Shown: positions 1-8,439 of the stretch, piece after piece
Layout of the letters: every line of letters begins with the position of its first letter
Position numbering within the stretch: position 1 is the stretch's first letter
Assembly (NCBI RefSeq): GCF_000967965.1
Contig: NZ_LACC01000002.1
Location: 248,001-312,000 of the forward strand
Length of the DNA stretch: 64,000 bases
Direction of reading: 5' to 3'
Source: Pseudomonas fluorescens
Lineage (GTDB): Bacteria; Pseudomonadota; Gammaproteobacteria; Pseudomonadales; Pseudomonadaceae
Translations under genes and position numbers: made by a program
Notes under the pieces: model-generated
Told to the model about the DNA's origin: nothing
Database searches by the model: none
The model's input: only the letters and a program-made list of their open reading frames with translations

Positions 1-483
1 CCGCGGATGTGCGTAAGCCAGATCGTTGGCGAGGGCCTGCGGATCCACAAGATGGGCACCGCGGCAGAACAGGAACAAGCGATTATTGCGGCACTCAAGG
101 AGGTAGGTCTGGATCCGGAAACCCGGCACCGCTACCCCCACGAATTTTCCGGCGGGCAACGGCAGAGAATCGCCATTGCCCGGGCATTGGTGTTAAAACC
201 GGCGTTGATTTTGCTGGACGAGCCGACTTCGGCCCTCGACCGCACAGTACAACGCCAGGTAGTGGAGCTTTTGCGTTCACTGCAAAGCAAGTACAACCTG
301 ACGTATCTGTTTATCAGCCATGACCTGGCTGTGGTGAAAGCGCTGAGCCACCAGTTGATGGTGGTCAAGCATGGCCAAGTGGTCGAACAGGGAGACGCGC
401 AAAGCATTTTTGCCGCCCCCCAACATCCGTATACACAGCAGTTGCTGGAAGCCGCTTTTCTGGCTCCGGCCACTGCGCAATAA
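1..483 (+). CDS. yejF: Peptide/microcin C-type ABC transporter ATP-binding protein, 3' part (YejF-like)
   Basis: Open at the left edge, so only about the last 160 residues are present; the reading frame runs from base 1 and the true start lies outside the window. The fragment has the ABC signature ([15 protein letters not shown]), a Walker B run ending in DEPTS, the switch histidine (FISHDL) and a C-terminal HPYTQQLL segment typical of oligopeptide-family ATPases. These are the features of the second nucleotide-binding domain of YejF, which energises import of peptides such as microcin C through YejABE. It ends 19 bases before fabI, an order I associate with Pseudomonas genomes. No Walker A is visible because it would lie upstream. 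The family call is firm; the exact YejF assignment, against other Opp/Dpp ATPases, is a good inference. Confidence 0.85.
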   Translation, partial: PRMCVSQIVGEGLRIHKMGTAAEQEQAIIAALKEVGLDPETRHRYPHEFSGGQRQRIAIARALVLKPALILLDEPTSALDRTVQRQVVELLRSLQSKYNLTYLFISHDLAVVKALSHQLMVVKHGQVVEQGDAQSIFAAPQHPYTQQLLEAAFLAPATAQ

Positions 484-502
484 CCTGAAAGAGGAGCAAC
501 AC

Positions 503-1297
503 ATGGGTTTTCTCGCCGGTAAGCGCGTACTGATCGTCGGTGTCGCCAGCAAGCTGTCCATCGCATCCGGCATCGCTGCCGCCATGCATCGCGAGGGCGC
601 TGAGCTTGCCTTCACTTATCAGAACGACAAACTCAAGGGTCGTGTCGAAGAGTTCGCACAAGGCTGGGGTTCGAGCCCTGAGCTGTGCTTCCCGTGCGAC
701 GTGGCCAGCGATGAAGAAATCGCCAAGGTCTTCGAAGCGTTGAGCAAGAAGTGGGACGGCCTGGACTGCATCGTGCACTCCGTCGGCTTCGCCCCGGGCG
801 ACCAACTGGACGGCGACTTCACCGAAGCCACCACCCGTGAAGGTTTCCGCATCTCCCACGACATCAGCGCCTACAGCTTCGTGGCCCTGGCCAAGGCCGG
901 CCGCGAAATGATGAAAGGCCGCAACGGCAGCCTGCTGACCCTGTCGTACCTGGGCGCCGAGCGCACCATGCCGAACTACAACGTCATGGGCATGGCCAAG
1001 GCTTCCCTGGAAGCCGGCGTACGTTACCTGGCCGGCTCCCTGGGCCCGGACGGCACCCGCGTAAACTGCGTATCGGCAGGTCCCATCCGCACCCTCGCCG
1101 CTTCCGGCATCAAGAACTTCCGCAAGATGCTGGCCGCCAACGAAGCGCAAACCCCGCTGCGCCGCAACGTCACCATCGACGAAGTCGGCAACGCCGGCGC
1201 CTTCCTGTGCTCGGACCTGGCGTCCGGCATCAGCGGTGAAATCATGTACGTGGACGGTGGTTTCAACACCACGGCCATGGGCAGCATCGAAGAGTAA
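503..1297 (+). CDS. fabI: Enoyl-[acyl-carrier-protein] reductase (NADH)
   Basis: 264 residues, about the length of E. coli FabI (262). It reduces the trans-2-enoyl-ACP double bond in each cycle of type II fatty acid synthesis, in the cytoplasm. The N-terminal nucleotide-binding segment is the atypical SDR form ([14 protein letters not shown]). The catalytic residues are Tyr149, Tyr159 and Lys166 in a Y-x6-K arrangement (SYLGAER and [10 protein letters not shown]), matching E. coli Tyr146/Tyr156/Lys163. The start ATG at 503 follows a GAGGAG ribosome site; the open frame reaches further upstream into yejF, but that part has no family similarity. A strong terminator follows. A degenerate copy of the last 24 or so codons recurs 1.43 kb downstream, beyond the RHS gene. 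Confidence 0.97.
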   Translation: MGFLAGKRVLIVGVASKLSIASGIAAAMHREGAELAFTYQNDKLKGRVEEFAQGWGSSPELCFPCDVASDEEIAKVFEALSKKWDGLDCIVHSVGFAPGDQLDGDFTEATTREGFRISHDISAYSFVALAKAGREMMKGRNGSLLTLSYLGAERTMPNYNVMGMAKASLEAGVRYLAGSLGPDGTRVNCVSAGPIRTLAASGIKNFRKMLAANEAQTPLRRNVTIDEVGNAGAFLCSDLASGISGEIMYVDGGFNTTAMGSIEE

Positions 1298-1323
1298 TCT
1301 TCGGTCAGGCTGACCATCTCATT

Positions 1324-1350
1324 AAACCCGCCTGTTTTGGCGGGTTTTTT
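1324..1350 (+). terminator. Rho-independent terminator of fabI
   Basis: A hairpin AACCCGCC-tgttt-GGCGGGTT followed by a run of T, 27 bases after the fabI stop codon. Confidence 0.9.
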
Positions 1351-1409
1351 ATGCACGGTCCTTTATGGGAGCAACGATCCGCTGGGCTGTTATTCGTGGA
1401 AAAACAGTA

Positions 1410-2555
1410 TTACCCATTAAACTTCCTACCGCTGTTTGGTGCTGAAGATCCACTTCGTACATTGGAGGCCGATTTCTTCAATTGTTGTATTCTTCTTATG
1501 TTGGATGCTGAGTTTGCAAGTACGGCCACACTTAAGCTAGAAACGGAACCAGAGGGAATTTCAGAATCAGCATTCAAAGAATCTATCTTGGGAGCAGCAC
1601 GGCGTGGTAAAGACCTGGCGGCCACTGCAGCCATCGGTGGTGGTGACGATGGTGGTGACGGTGCAGAACCATCTATAAAAATAAGGCGTTCATGATATTC
1701 TCGCGGAATAACGAGATACCTATCTTCTTTGAGGATAGCTCCTATTGCTTGCTCAGGCCTCCATCGCATTTGTACAGGAGTCATCATTCGATCCATTAGA
1801 TCATCAGGTACAAGTACGCCGAAAGGCTGTACCGATTCCTTAGACCGGTCAGTTGGGTAATGATACGGGTCATCATTCACTTTAATAGCCTTTACACGAC
1901 TACCCTCAGTCCCAAGTTTTGTTACAGTCTTTGAATCCCCCATGAAGTAACCGAGCTGCCTATAAGATGTGTTGTTATGCTCATATGTTGCACCTCGTAA
2001 AAGTTTAAGTGGGAGTATCAGAGCATGCCCTGTCGGATCAGTCCGCCCAATCGGATCCCCCTCACAATATGCATAAGCATTCAATCCCCCCTTACCAAAC
2101 GGACTCCAACTGTCCGGATTATTAAACCGCATCAACACCGGATTGAACGCCCTGTATCCATTTCCCAGCAAATAATGCCCGGTCACGGGATTCGCCCGCT
2201 CACCGTTGAAACCCAACAAACTACTCATGCCGCTTTCGGCTCGATGGTGGCCATAGGGTGAGTAAGCGATGGGCTGCGGTAGATTGTCTTTCTGGAGCGT
2301 TTGCAAGACTGAACGTTGTTGATCAGTGGCCAGTAGCGCGACGTCGATTGAGTCGCCCTGGCGCTGTTGTTGCCCAAGAACCTGATCACCAGACTGGAAA
2401 ATGGTCTTGCGTAATGCCCCCTGTATCTCGGTGGCAAGACGGCTTTGGCAGTAAAACCGCTGATGCGCCGGGGCATTCGGTTGGGCGTGACTGGTCAGGC
2501 GATCCAGAGGATCGTAGTGATATTCGCAGAGTAGTGACCGCAGTTGAGTCAACAT
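1410..2555 (-). CDS. Orphan RHS repeat-associated core protein with unidentified C-terminal domain
   Basis: 381 residues from the ATG at 2555; the frame extends upstream to 2708, but that part only reads antisense through a fabI-tail copy. It starts with a single RHS/YD-type repeat (YHYDPLDRLTSH), runs through the RHS-associated core (LGFNGERANPVTGHYLLGNGYRAFNPVLMRF as family pattern, residues about 114-144) and ends the core with GDPIGRTDPTGH at about residues 166-177. The remaining 204 residues match nothing I recognise and include a proline/serine-rich linker and a basic tail. RHS cores of this type usually carry a variable C-terminal toxin. The gene lacks the long RHS shell, so it is an orphan cassette rather than a full delivery protein. 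It is visibly AT-richer than its neighbours (about 45-48% G+C in counted lines), suggesting transfer. No immunity gene is apparent next to it. Confidence 0.8.
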   Translation of the reverse strand: MLTQLRSLLCEYHYDPLDRLTSHAQPNAPAHQRFYCQSRLATEIQGALRKTIFQSGDQVLGQQQRQGDSIDVALLATDQQRSVLQTLQKDNLPQPIAYSPYGHHRAESGMSSLLGFNGERANPVTGHYLLGNGYRAFNPVLMRFNNPDSWSPFGKGGLNAYAYCEGDPIGRTDPTGHALILPLKLLRGATYEHNNTSYRQLGYFMGDSKTVTKLGTEGSRVKAIKVNDDPYHYPTDRSKESVQPFGVLVPDDLMDRMMTPVQMRWRPEQAIGAILKEDRYLVIPREYHERLIFIDGSAPSPPSSPPPMAAVAARSLPRRAAPKIDSLNADSEIPSGSVSSLSVAVLANSASNIRRIQQLKKSASNVRSGSSAPNSGRKFNG

Positions 2556-2655
2556 AGGATTGATCCATTCTTTGAGTATGGATAAATCACTATCTGCCCT
2601 GTTTCGTCTATTGGGTACTAGCAGAACTGATAGGTTGAGACGGATAAGTGGGCGC

Positions 2656-2733
2656 AGGCACAGCGGTGAAAACATGTACGTGGGCGGTGGTTTCAGCACC
2701 ACAGGCATGGACTGTATCGAAGAGTAATCGTCG
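2656..2733 (+). pseudogene. Degenerate duplicate of the fabI 3' end
   Basis: Positions 2661-2734 align without gaps to 1231-1304 at a constant offset of 1430 bases, with about nine mismatches in 74 (about 88% identity). The same reading frame is kept through to the stop: the copy reads SGENMYVGGGFSTTGMDCIEE then stop, against [21 protein letters not shown] in fabI. The short T-run and ATGCC after the copy resemble the end of the fabI terminator region with the hairpin deleted. It has no start or N-terminal part, so it is not a gene. It flanks the RHS gene on the side opposite the intact fabI. Confidence 0.88.
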
Positions 2734-2771
2734 GATTTTTTATGCCTGCAATTTCCCGGACAAACACCATC

Positions 2772-2867
2772 CCCTGTGGGAGCGAGCCTGCTCGCGATTG
2801 CGGTGTATCAGCCAGAAGATATGTTGAATGAGATTGCCTCATCGCGAGCAAGCTCGCTCCCACAGGG
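2772..2867. repeat. REP inverted pair
   Basis: Two arms of a GTGGGAGCGAGC(C/A)(T/A)GCTCGCGAT element face each other across about 45 bases between the RHS region and the LysR gene. Confidence 0.85.
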
Positions 2868-3728
2868 TCAGTGTTGAGTCAGACAGCTGGCAAACAACTG
2901 CTGAATCGGCTGCATCCGTTGGCTGTAGCGCTGCAACAGCACAATCTCCCGATAGAAAGTCAGTTCACCCAGCGGGATGATCCGCACCCCGGCCCCATGC
3001 TCAAGCCACAACCCGGCCTCCGGCAGCAGGGAAACCCCCAAGCCGCACTCGACCATTTTCACGATAGCCTCCAGTTCATCCAGCTCCAGCGCCACCTGCA
3101 CCTCGATCTGCCGTTCCCGCAGAAACCGCGTCACCAGCCGCCCGCCGAACGAATTGCGGTCGTAGCGCACGTGTGGGTGCTCGGCGAGCAGTTGCAGCGG
3201 ATCATCGCCGTCCAGGTCCGCCGGTACGATCAGCACGAAGGGCTCCCGGCGAATCACCTGCGCGGACAATTCCTTGGGCAACTCAAACGGCGGCTTGATC
3301 AGGATCGCCAGGTCCACTTCTCCCGTGTCCACCTGGCTCAGCAGGTTCAGTGACACCCCGGGCACCAGCTTGGGCTCCAGCAAGGGCGCCTGTTGGCGCA
3401 AGCGCACCAGCGCCTGGGGCAGCAGCCCGGTCTGGGCGGTGGCCACTGCGCCGATTTTCAGTTCGCCACGGTACTCACTGACATCGTCACTGACGGCCAT
3501 GCGGCTGAAGGTCTCGAGCATTTCCCTGGCCATCGGCAACGCACGCTGCCCCGCCGCATTGAGCAGCGCCTGACGCCCGGTGCGGTCGAACAGACGAATG
3601 CCGAGGGCCTGTTCCAGATTGCGAATCTGCGCACTGACCGCCGATTGCGTCAGGCCAATGTGCATGCCGGCCGCGGCGAAGGTTCCGTAACGCGCCACGG
3701 CGATAAAGGTTTTCAGTTCTCGCAGCAT
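2868..3728 (-). CDS. LysR-family transcriptional regulator
   Basis: 286 residues from the ATG at 3728, which has a GAGGT ribosome site; an upstream in-frame start at 3785 would add 19 residues without family similarity. The N-terminal winged helix-turn-helix is clear (MLRELKTFIAVARYGTFAAAG...LTQSAVSAQIRNLEQALGIRLFDRTG), followed by the periplasmic-binding-type effector domain from about residue 90. It is divergent from the VOC gene at 3841, the usual arrangement for a LysR regulator and its target, and the shared 112-base gap contains TCGAT repeats that could be its operator. The effector cannot be inferred from sequence. Confidence 0.92.
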   Translation of the reverse strand: MLRELKTFIAVARYGTFAAAGMHIGLTQSAVSAQIRNLEQALGIRLFDRTGRQALLNAAGQRALPMAREMLETFSRMAVSDDVSEYRGELKIGAVATAQTGLLPQALVRLRQQAPLLEPKLVPGVSLNLLSQVDTGEVDLAILIKPPFELPKELSAQVIRREPFVLIVPADLDGDDPLQLLAEHPHVRYDRNSFGGRLVTRFLRERQIEVQVALELDELEAIVKMVECGLGVSLLPEAGLWLEHGAGVRIIPLGELTFYREIVLLQRYSQRMQPIQQLFASCLTQH

Positions 3729-3735
3729 GGCGACC

Positions 3736-3764
3736 TCGATTGATCGAAATAATTTGAGCTCGAT
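3736..3764. promoter_or_regulatory. Possible LysR-type operator in divergent gap
   Basis: Between the LysR and VOC starts lies ATCGA (3743-3747), twelve bases, then TCGAT (3760-3764), with an extra TCGAT at 3736-3740. This dyad has roughly the spacing of LysR boxes. The assignment rests on position and symmetry only. Confidence 0.35.
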
Positions 3765-3840
3765 GCAAAAAATATCGTCTTTCAATCAAAAATCACAGGG
3801 CTAAACTCGACACATTCCCACCCACACCGAGGTTCGCCTG

Positions 3841-4266
3841 ATGCAACTGTCCCCTTTTCACCTGGCCATTCCGGTCTACGACTTGCCGGCCGCCCGACAT
3901 TTCTATGGTTCAGTGTTTGGCCTGGAAGAAGGTCGTTCCAGCGACCATTGGGTGGATTTCAATTTCTTCGGCCATCAACTGGTGATTCACCTGGCACCGA
4001 AAAAACCTGCACAAGAAGCCGCGCACACCAATGCCGTGGATGGTCACGATGTGCCGGTGCCGCATTTTGGCGTGGTGCTCGGGATGGCCGAGTGGGAAGC
4101 GTTGGCCGAGCGATTGAAGTCACTGGGGACGCGCTTCGTGATTGAGCCGGGGATTCGCTTTCAGGGGCTGGCGGGTGAACAGGCGACGATGTTTCTGTTT
4201 GATCCTTGCGGGAATGCGCTGGAGTTCAAGGCGTTCAAGGACATTGGGCAGTTGTTTGCCAAATAG
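3841..4266 (+). CDS. VOC-family (glyoxalase/dioxygenase fold) protein
   Basis: 141 residues forming the paired beta-alpha-beta-beta-beta modules of the vicinal oxygen chelate fold: [23 protein letters not shown] at the N-terminus and a C-terminal [15 protein letters not shown] strand-turn. His7, His77 (in VPHFGV) and the glutamate of ALEF are positioned as metal ligands of this superfamily. The substrate is unknown; similar proteins are annotated glyoxalase or dioxygenase. It is divergent from the LysR gene and probably controlled by it. Confidence 0.85.
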   Translation: MQLSPFHLAIPVYDLPAARHFYGSVFGLEEGRSSDHWVDFNFFGHQLVIHLAPKKPAQEAAHTNAVDGHDVPVPHFGVVLGMAEWEALAERLKSLGTRFVIEPGIRFQGLAGEQATMFLFDPCGNALEFKAFKDIGQLFAK

Positions 4267-4305
4267 GTGGTGTCTGTCAGGACGCTTTCGTCGGATCGCC
4301 GCCCG

Positions 4306-4373
4306 GAGCAGGCTCGCTCCCACAGTGGATTTGTGGCGTTCACAAAACCTGTAGGAGCGAGCCTGCTCGCGAA
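4306..4373. repeat. REP inverted pair
   Basis: GAGCAGGCTCGCTCCCACAG faces TAGGAGCGAGCCTGCTCGCGA across a short spacer, between convergent genes. Confidence 0.85.
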
Positions 4374-4397
4374 GAGGCCCGCCAACACAACACCGCC

Positions 4398-4979
4398 CTA
4401 ACGGCTCATCACAAGCTCGGCCTCCTCCAGCAGTTCCTCGATTGAGTCATGAACAATGGAGTCATACTCGACCTGGGTAACACTGAACCGAATGTCATAA
4501 CTGCAATGCGCCGCAGCGTTGCGCTCATCGAGTATCTCATTGAGCCGTGCCTTGATCGCCGCAATCTCCACCACGCTGGAACCAGTCAGCAGCGCCACGA
4601 ACCGGTCGCCTTCGAGTCGGCCGACCACATCGTTTTCACGAAAGCCGATCCGCAGGACATCGGCGAACGTCTTGAGCGCATCGTCACCCTTGGCCCGGCC
4701 ATACAGATAGCAGATGAGTTTGAATTCATCGAGGCTGAAGTACAGCAGCGTCGCCGGGGTCTCCAGTTGCCGGCAGGCGTCCAGCCCGAGTTGGGCCAGT
4801 GCGGTGAAGCCGTGGCGATTGGACAGCAGCGTCAGCTCGTCCATGCTCGCCATCTGCACACCTGCCAGCTCTTGCTCGGCCTGGCGAGACAGTTCGCGCA
4901 GACGTTCACGTTCCTGCTGTGGCGTAAGCAATGGGTTGGCTGATCGGCCCGATTTGCCTGTTTTGCCTGAGATCAACAT
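4398..4979 (-). CDS. Degenerate GGDEF-domain protein
   Basis: 193 residues; the ATG at 4979 has an AAGGAG ribosome site. Residues 1-45 are polar and probably helical. From about residue 46 the diguanylate cyclase fold is recognisable: DELTLLSNRHGF matches the D-x-LT-x-L-x-NR motif, YFSLDEFKLICYLYGRAKGDDALKTFA matches the metal-binding strand and helix, and RLEGDRFVALL occupies the active-site turn. The signature is EGDRF instead of GG(D/E)EF, and the usual D-x-D-x-FK-x-IND is SLDEFKLIC. Both changes argue against cyclase activity, so a c-di-GMP/GTP-binding or protein-interaction role is more likely. No membrane segment or sensory domain is present. Confidence 0.8.
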   Translation of the reverse strand: MLISGKTGKSGRSANPLLTPQQERERLRELSRQAEQELAGVQMASMDELTLLSNRHGFTALAQLGLDACRQLETPATLLYFSLDEFKLICYLYGRAKGDDALKTFADVLRIGFRENDVVGRLEGDRFVALLTGSSVVEIAAIKARLNEILDERNAAAHCSYDIRFSVTQVEYDSIVHDSIEELLEEAELVMSR

Positions 4980-5053
4980 CGTTCACTCCTTTGGCAGGTA
5001 TGCACGTTAGAGTCGCCCGTACCCACATTGACTCCCTGTAAGCGTGCCGCTGG

Positions 5054-5635
5054 TCAGCTACCCGCCATCGGGCACGGTCCTCCCGCATCGGCCCAGCGCT
5101 TGAACTGGGTGACGAAGACATCGTGGGGTACCGGCACCGGCGCGCGATTGCCGCCAGGGTTCCAGCCCCACAGCACCAGCTTGTCGTCGCTGACGTGCTT
5201 GATCAGTGCGGCAAAATCCCGATCGCCGTTGCTGGAGCGATCCTTGATCATCGCGCACAGCCGGTCGGCGGGCAGGCCGATCCAGGCCATCCGGTGCGCG
5301 GCCGGTGGCAAACTCCAGTGCGGCGCACCCGGTGGCGCGTGGGGGCCGTAACTGGCAGGCGGATTGCTTTGCCCATGGCAGGTAGCACAGGGCAGCCCCG
5401 CCGAGCCCTTGCCGTCCATGCCCCGCACGACATTCATGGCGTGGGGTACGCCGGCATCGAATTGCAGCGGCGAATCCCCGGGAATGTGGCAGTTCTGGCA
5501 ACGAGGGCTCTGGAAGACCTTCTGCACAGTGTCGAACGCCTGCAAGGCCTCGCGGTCATCGGCGAACACGTGGGATGCGTAGGCGACGAGAAGGACCAGG
5601 ATCACCGCCCCAAGCAACCAGTGATGTCGTTTCAT
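5054..5635 (-). CDS. Periplasmic dihaem cytochrome c, partner of the molybdenum hydroxylase
   Basis: 193 residues. An N-terminal hydrophobic signal or anchor (residues 6-25, ending AYASHVFA) precedes two c-type haem sites, CQNCH (46-50) and CATCH (83-87). The gene starts one base after the stop of the large hydroxylase subunit on the same strand, so it is translationally linked. It probably takes electrons from the IorAB-type enzyme in the periplasm and passes them to the respiratory chain. The electron-transfer role follows from the haem motifs and operon position; the specific partner is an inference. Confidence 0.85.
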   Translation of the reverse strand: MKRHHWLLGAVILVLLVAYASHVFADDREALQAFDTVQKVFQSPRCQNCHIPGDSPLQFDAGVPHAMNVVRGMDGKGSAGLPCATCHGQSNPPASYGPHAPPGAPHWSLPPAAHRMAWIGLPADRLCAMIKDRSSNGDRDFAALIKHVSDDKLVLWGWNPGGNRAPVPVPHDVFVTQFKRWADAGGPCPMAGS

Positions 5636-5636
5636 T

Positions 5637-7805
5637 TCACACCCCCGATAGCTGCAAGGGCAGCTCCCGCAGGCGCTGCCCGGTCAAGGCAAACACCGCG
5701 TTGGCCACCGCCGGCGCCATGGGTGGCACACCGGCCTCGCCGATACCACCGGGTTTGTCGCTGCTGGGCACGATATGCACTTCGACCACCGGCATTTCGT
5801 TGAGCCGCAGCACCCGATAGTCGTGGTAGTTGGACTGCACCACCTGCCCGTCCTTGAGCGTCAGCTTGCTGTGCAAGGCGAAGCTGAGGCCAAAGGTGAT
5901 GCACGACTCCATCTGCGCGGCGATGCTCTGTGGATTGACCGCGATGCCGCAGTCCACAGCGCACACCACCCGATGCACACGAATGGCGAGGTTGTCCTGG
6001 GACACCTCGGCCACCTGGGCCACGTAGCTGCCGAACGACTCATGCACCGCCACACCCAACGCATGGCCGTCCGGCAGTGGCGCCGTCCAGTTGGCCTTCT
6101 CCACCGCGAGGTTCAGCACACCGAGGTGGCGCGGATGATCCTTGAGCAAGGTGCGCCGATATTCCACCGGATCCTTGCCGGCCGCCGTGGCCAGCTCATC
6201 GATCAGCGATTCCATGACAAACGCAGTGTGGGTGTGCCCCACCGAACGCAGCCACAACACGCTGATGCCGGTTTTCGGTGAGTGCAGTTCGATCTGGTGA
6301 TTGGCCAGTCCTTCGAAGTAAGGGCTGTCGGCCACGCCTTCGACGGACGTCTTGTCGATGCCGTCCTTGACCATGCTCGCTTCGAGCGAGGTCCCGGCCA
6401 TGATCGACTGCCCGACCATCACATGTTTCCAGGCCAGCGGCAGGCCGTCGGCGCCCAGCCCGATCCGCGCATGGTGCAGGAACGCCGAGCGGTAATAGCC
6501 GCCGCGGATGTCGTCTTCCCGCGCCCACACGGTTTTCACCGGTGCACCGGCGGCCTTGGCGACATACACCGCTTCGCTGACGAAGTCCGACGTCGGATTG
6601 GCCCGGCGCCCGAAGCCGCCGCCGAGAAACTCAGTATGGATCACCACCTGTTCCGGTTTGAGCCCGGTGATTTTCCCGGCGACCATTTGGTCCAGGGTCT
6701 GAAACTGAGTGCCGGTCCAGATTTCGCACTTGTCCTGGGTGATGCTCACCGTGCAGTTCAGCGGCTCCATCGGCGCATGGGCCAGGTAAGGCACACTGTA
6801 TTCAGCATCGATCTTCTTGACCGCTTTCGCCAGCGCAGCCTGGGTATCGCCCGCCTGACCGGCGTTCAGGCCGGGGGTGGTGGCGAGCTTGCGGAAGTTT
6901 TCCAGCAACGTCTGGCTATTGAGTCCGGCGTTCGGCCCCGGATTCCACTCGATTTTCAGTGCATCGCGCCCCATCTTCGCCGCCCAGAAATGATCGGCAA
7001 TCACCGCGATGCCGGTCGGCACTTGCACCACTTTGTGCACGCCCGGAATCGCCAGCGCTTCGGCGCCTTCAAAGGATTTGACGCTACCGCCGAAGGTCGG
7101 CGAACGGGCGACCATCGCGGTCATCAGCCCGTCAAACTGCACGTCCATGCCGAATTTCGCACGGCCAGTGATTTTCTCCGGCGTGTCCAGACGCTTGGTG
7201 GGTTTGCCGATCAGCCGCCAGTCCTTTGCGTCCTTGAGTGTGATCGAAGCCGGGTCTGGCCGTGGCAATTGCCCGGCATCATCGGCCAACTCGCCATAGG
7301 TGGCACGGTGTTCACCGGCAATGACCACCCCCGATTCGGTATGAATCTCGGAGGGCGCGACGTTGAAACGCTTGGCCGCCGCGTCGATCAACATCAGGCG
7401 CGCCGCTGCGCCGGCCTGGCGATAGCGGTCGAACTCCATCCAGGTCGAGGTCGAGCCGCCGGTGATCTGCATCCCGCCAAAGCCTGGCAGGCCGTAATCG
7501 GTGGCCGAAGCAGGGGAATGCTCGACGCGGATTTTCGTCCAGTCAGCGTCCAGTTCTTCGGCAATCAGCATGGTCAGGCCGGTCCAGATGCCCTGGCCCA
7601 TTTCCGAGTGGCCGAGCAACACGGTGACGCTGTTGTCGTTGCCAATGCGCAGGAAGGCATTGGGTGCAAACACGTTGCCCTGGTTCTCCGCGCCCATGGC
7701 GAAACGGTGGGCACCGGGCATGGCAAACGCCACCACCAATCCACCACCCAGCACGGCACTGCCCTTGAGAAAACCACGGCGCGATAACGCGTTGATGCTG
7801 TTCAT
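5637..7805 (-). CDS. iorB: Isoquinoline 1-oxidoreductase-type molybdopterin-binding subunit
   Basis: 722 residues from the ATG at 7805, with a GAGGTGG ribosome site overlapping the iorA stop. The N-terminus is a twin-arginine signal ([16 protein letters not shown]), as in other IorB-type subunits exported already folded. The rest is an aldehyde oxidase/xanthine dehydrogenase-like molybdenum subunit: [15 protein letters not shown], the [11 protein letters not shown] cofactor-binding loop near the middle, and the C-terminal [14 protein letters not shown] segment with the glutamate used as catalytic base in this family. The natural substrate is not shown; such enzymes hydroxylate N-heterocycles or oxidise aldehydes. 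It forms an operon with iorA upstream and a cytochrome c downstream. The open frame runs 444 bases further upstream, but that part only overlaps iorA in another frame. Confidence 0.9.
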   Translation of the reverse strand: MNSINALSRRGFLKGSAVLGGGLVVAFAMPGAHRFAMGAENQGNVFAPNAFLRIGNDNSVTVLLGHSEMGQGIWTGLTMLIAEELDADWTKIRVEHSPASATDYGLPGFGGMQITGGSTSTWMEFDRYRQAGAAARLMLIDAAAKRFNVAPSEIHTESGVVIAGEHRATYGELADDAGQLPRPDPASITLKDAKDWRLIGKPTKRLDTPEKITGRAKFGMDVQFDGLMTAMVARSPTFGGSVKSFEGAEALAIPGVHKVVQVPTGIAVIADHFWAAKMGRDALKIEWNPGPNAGLNSQTLLENFRKLATTPGLNAGQAGDTQAALAKAVKKIDAEYSVPYLAHAPMEPLNCTVSITQDKCEIWTGTQFQTLDQMVAGKITGLKPEQVVIHTEFLGGGFGRRANPTSDFVSEAVYVAKAAGAPVKTVWAREDDIRGGYYRSAFLHHARIGLGADGLPLAWKHVMVGQSIMAGTSLEASMVKDGIDKTSVEGVADSPYFEGLANHQIELHSPKTGISVLWLRSVGHTHTAFVMESLIDELATAAGKDPVEYRRTLLKDHPRHLGVLNLAVEKANWTAPLPDGHALGVAVHESFGSYVAQVAEVSQDNLAIRVHRVVCAVDCGIAVNPQSIAAQMESCITFGLSFALHSKLTLKDGQVVQSNYHDYRVLRLNEMPVVEVHIVPSSDKPGGIGEAGVPPMAPAVANAVFALTGQRLRELPLQLSGV

Positions 7806-7812
7806 GGCCACC

Positions 7813-8268
7813 TCAACCCAGCTCGGCAGCGCGTTTGACCGCTGCGCGGATCCGCGGGTAAGTGCCGCAACGGCAGATGTTGCCGGACAGCGCCTGATCG
7901 ATGTCGCTGTCGGTCGGTTGCGGAATTTTCGCCAGCAAGGCCGCCGCCGACATGATCTGCCCGGACTGGCAGTAGCCACACTGGACCACGTCGAGTTCCG
8001 CCCATGCCTGTTGGACCGGGTGCGAACCGTCTGCGGAAAGGCCTTCGATGGTGAGTATCTTCTGTCCATCAGCCACGGCCGTGGCCGGTGTGATGCACGA
8101 GCGCAGCGGTGCGCCATCGACGTGCACGGTGCAGGCCCCGCATTGGGCGATGCCACAGCCGAACTTGGTGCCGGTGAGGTGGGCGACATCGCGCAAGACC
8201 CAGAGCAGCGGCATGTCGGCGGGGACATCCAGCTCCTGATCCTGGCCATTGATGTTCAGGGTGAGCAT
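7813..8268 (-). CDS. iorA: Isoquinoline 1-oxidoreductase-type [2Fe-2S] subunit
   Basis: 151 residues, the usual size. Cysteines 38, 43, 46 and 58 (CGIAQCGAC...C) bind the plant-ferredoxin-type cluster, and cysteines 97, 100, 132 and 134 (CGYC...CRC) bind the second [2Fe-2S] cluster. No signal peptide is present, consistent with co-export with the Tat-signalled IorB subunit. It is the first gene of a three-gene operon iorA-iorB-cytochrome c and passes electrons from the molybdenum centre to the cytochrome. Confidence 0.93.
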   Translation of the reverse strand: MLTLNINGQDQELDVPADMPLLWVLRDVAHLTGTKFGCGIAQCGACTVHVDGAPLRSCITPATAVADGQKILTIEGLSADGSHPVQQAWAELDVVQCGYCQSGQIMSAAALLAKIPQPTDSDIDQALSGNICRCGTYPRIRAAVKRAAELG

Positions 8269-8401
8269 GGCGCGGTTCCTCAGACTCAGGGTGATCTGAA
8301 GGGGCGTCGCTGCGGCCTTGTAAACCTGCGCGCGCCTCGGGCTATCCCTTCAGCTAAGCGCAAATTTGCCGACAGGCCGGGGCGCATCGACCACCGGTCA
8401 T

Positions 8402-8425
8402 GAAAAAGCCGCCTCGAAGGGCGGC
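8402..8425 (-). terminator. Rho-independent terminator of nnrS
   Basis: On the minus strand GCCGCC-CTTCGA-GGCGGC is followed by TTTTT, 15 bases after the nnrS stop. The loop contains a TTCG-like turn. Confidence 0.88.
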
Positions 8426-8439
8426 CCTGAAGGTCTTCG

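Noticed and set aside
1351..1695. Open frame on the plus strand after fabI
   Set aside because: Starts inside the fabI terminator tail and is antisense to the RHS C-terminus.
6282..7787. 501-codon open frame antisense to iorB
   Set aside because: Entirely opposite a clear molybdenum hydroxylase gene, with no similarity of its own.
7806..8249. 148-codon N-terminal extension of iorB
   Set aside because: It overlaps iorA in another frame, while the Tat signal and ribosome site at 7805 fix the start.
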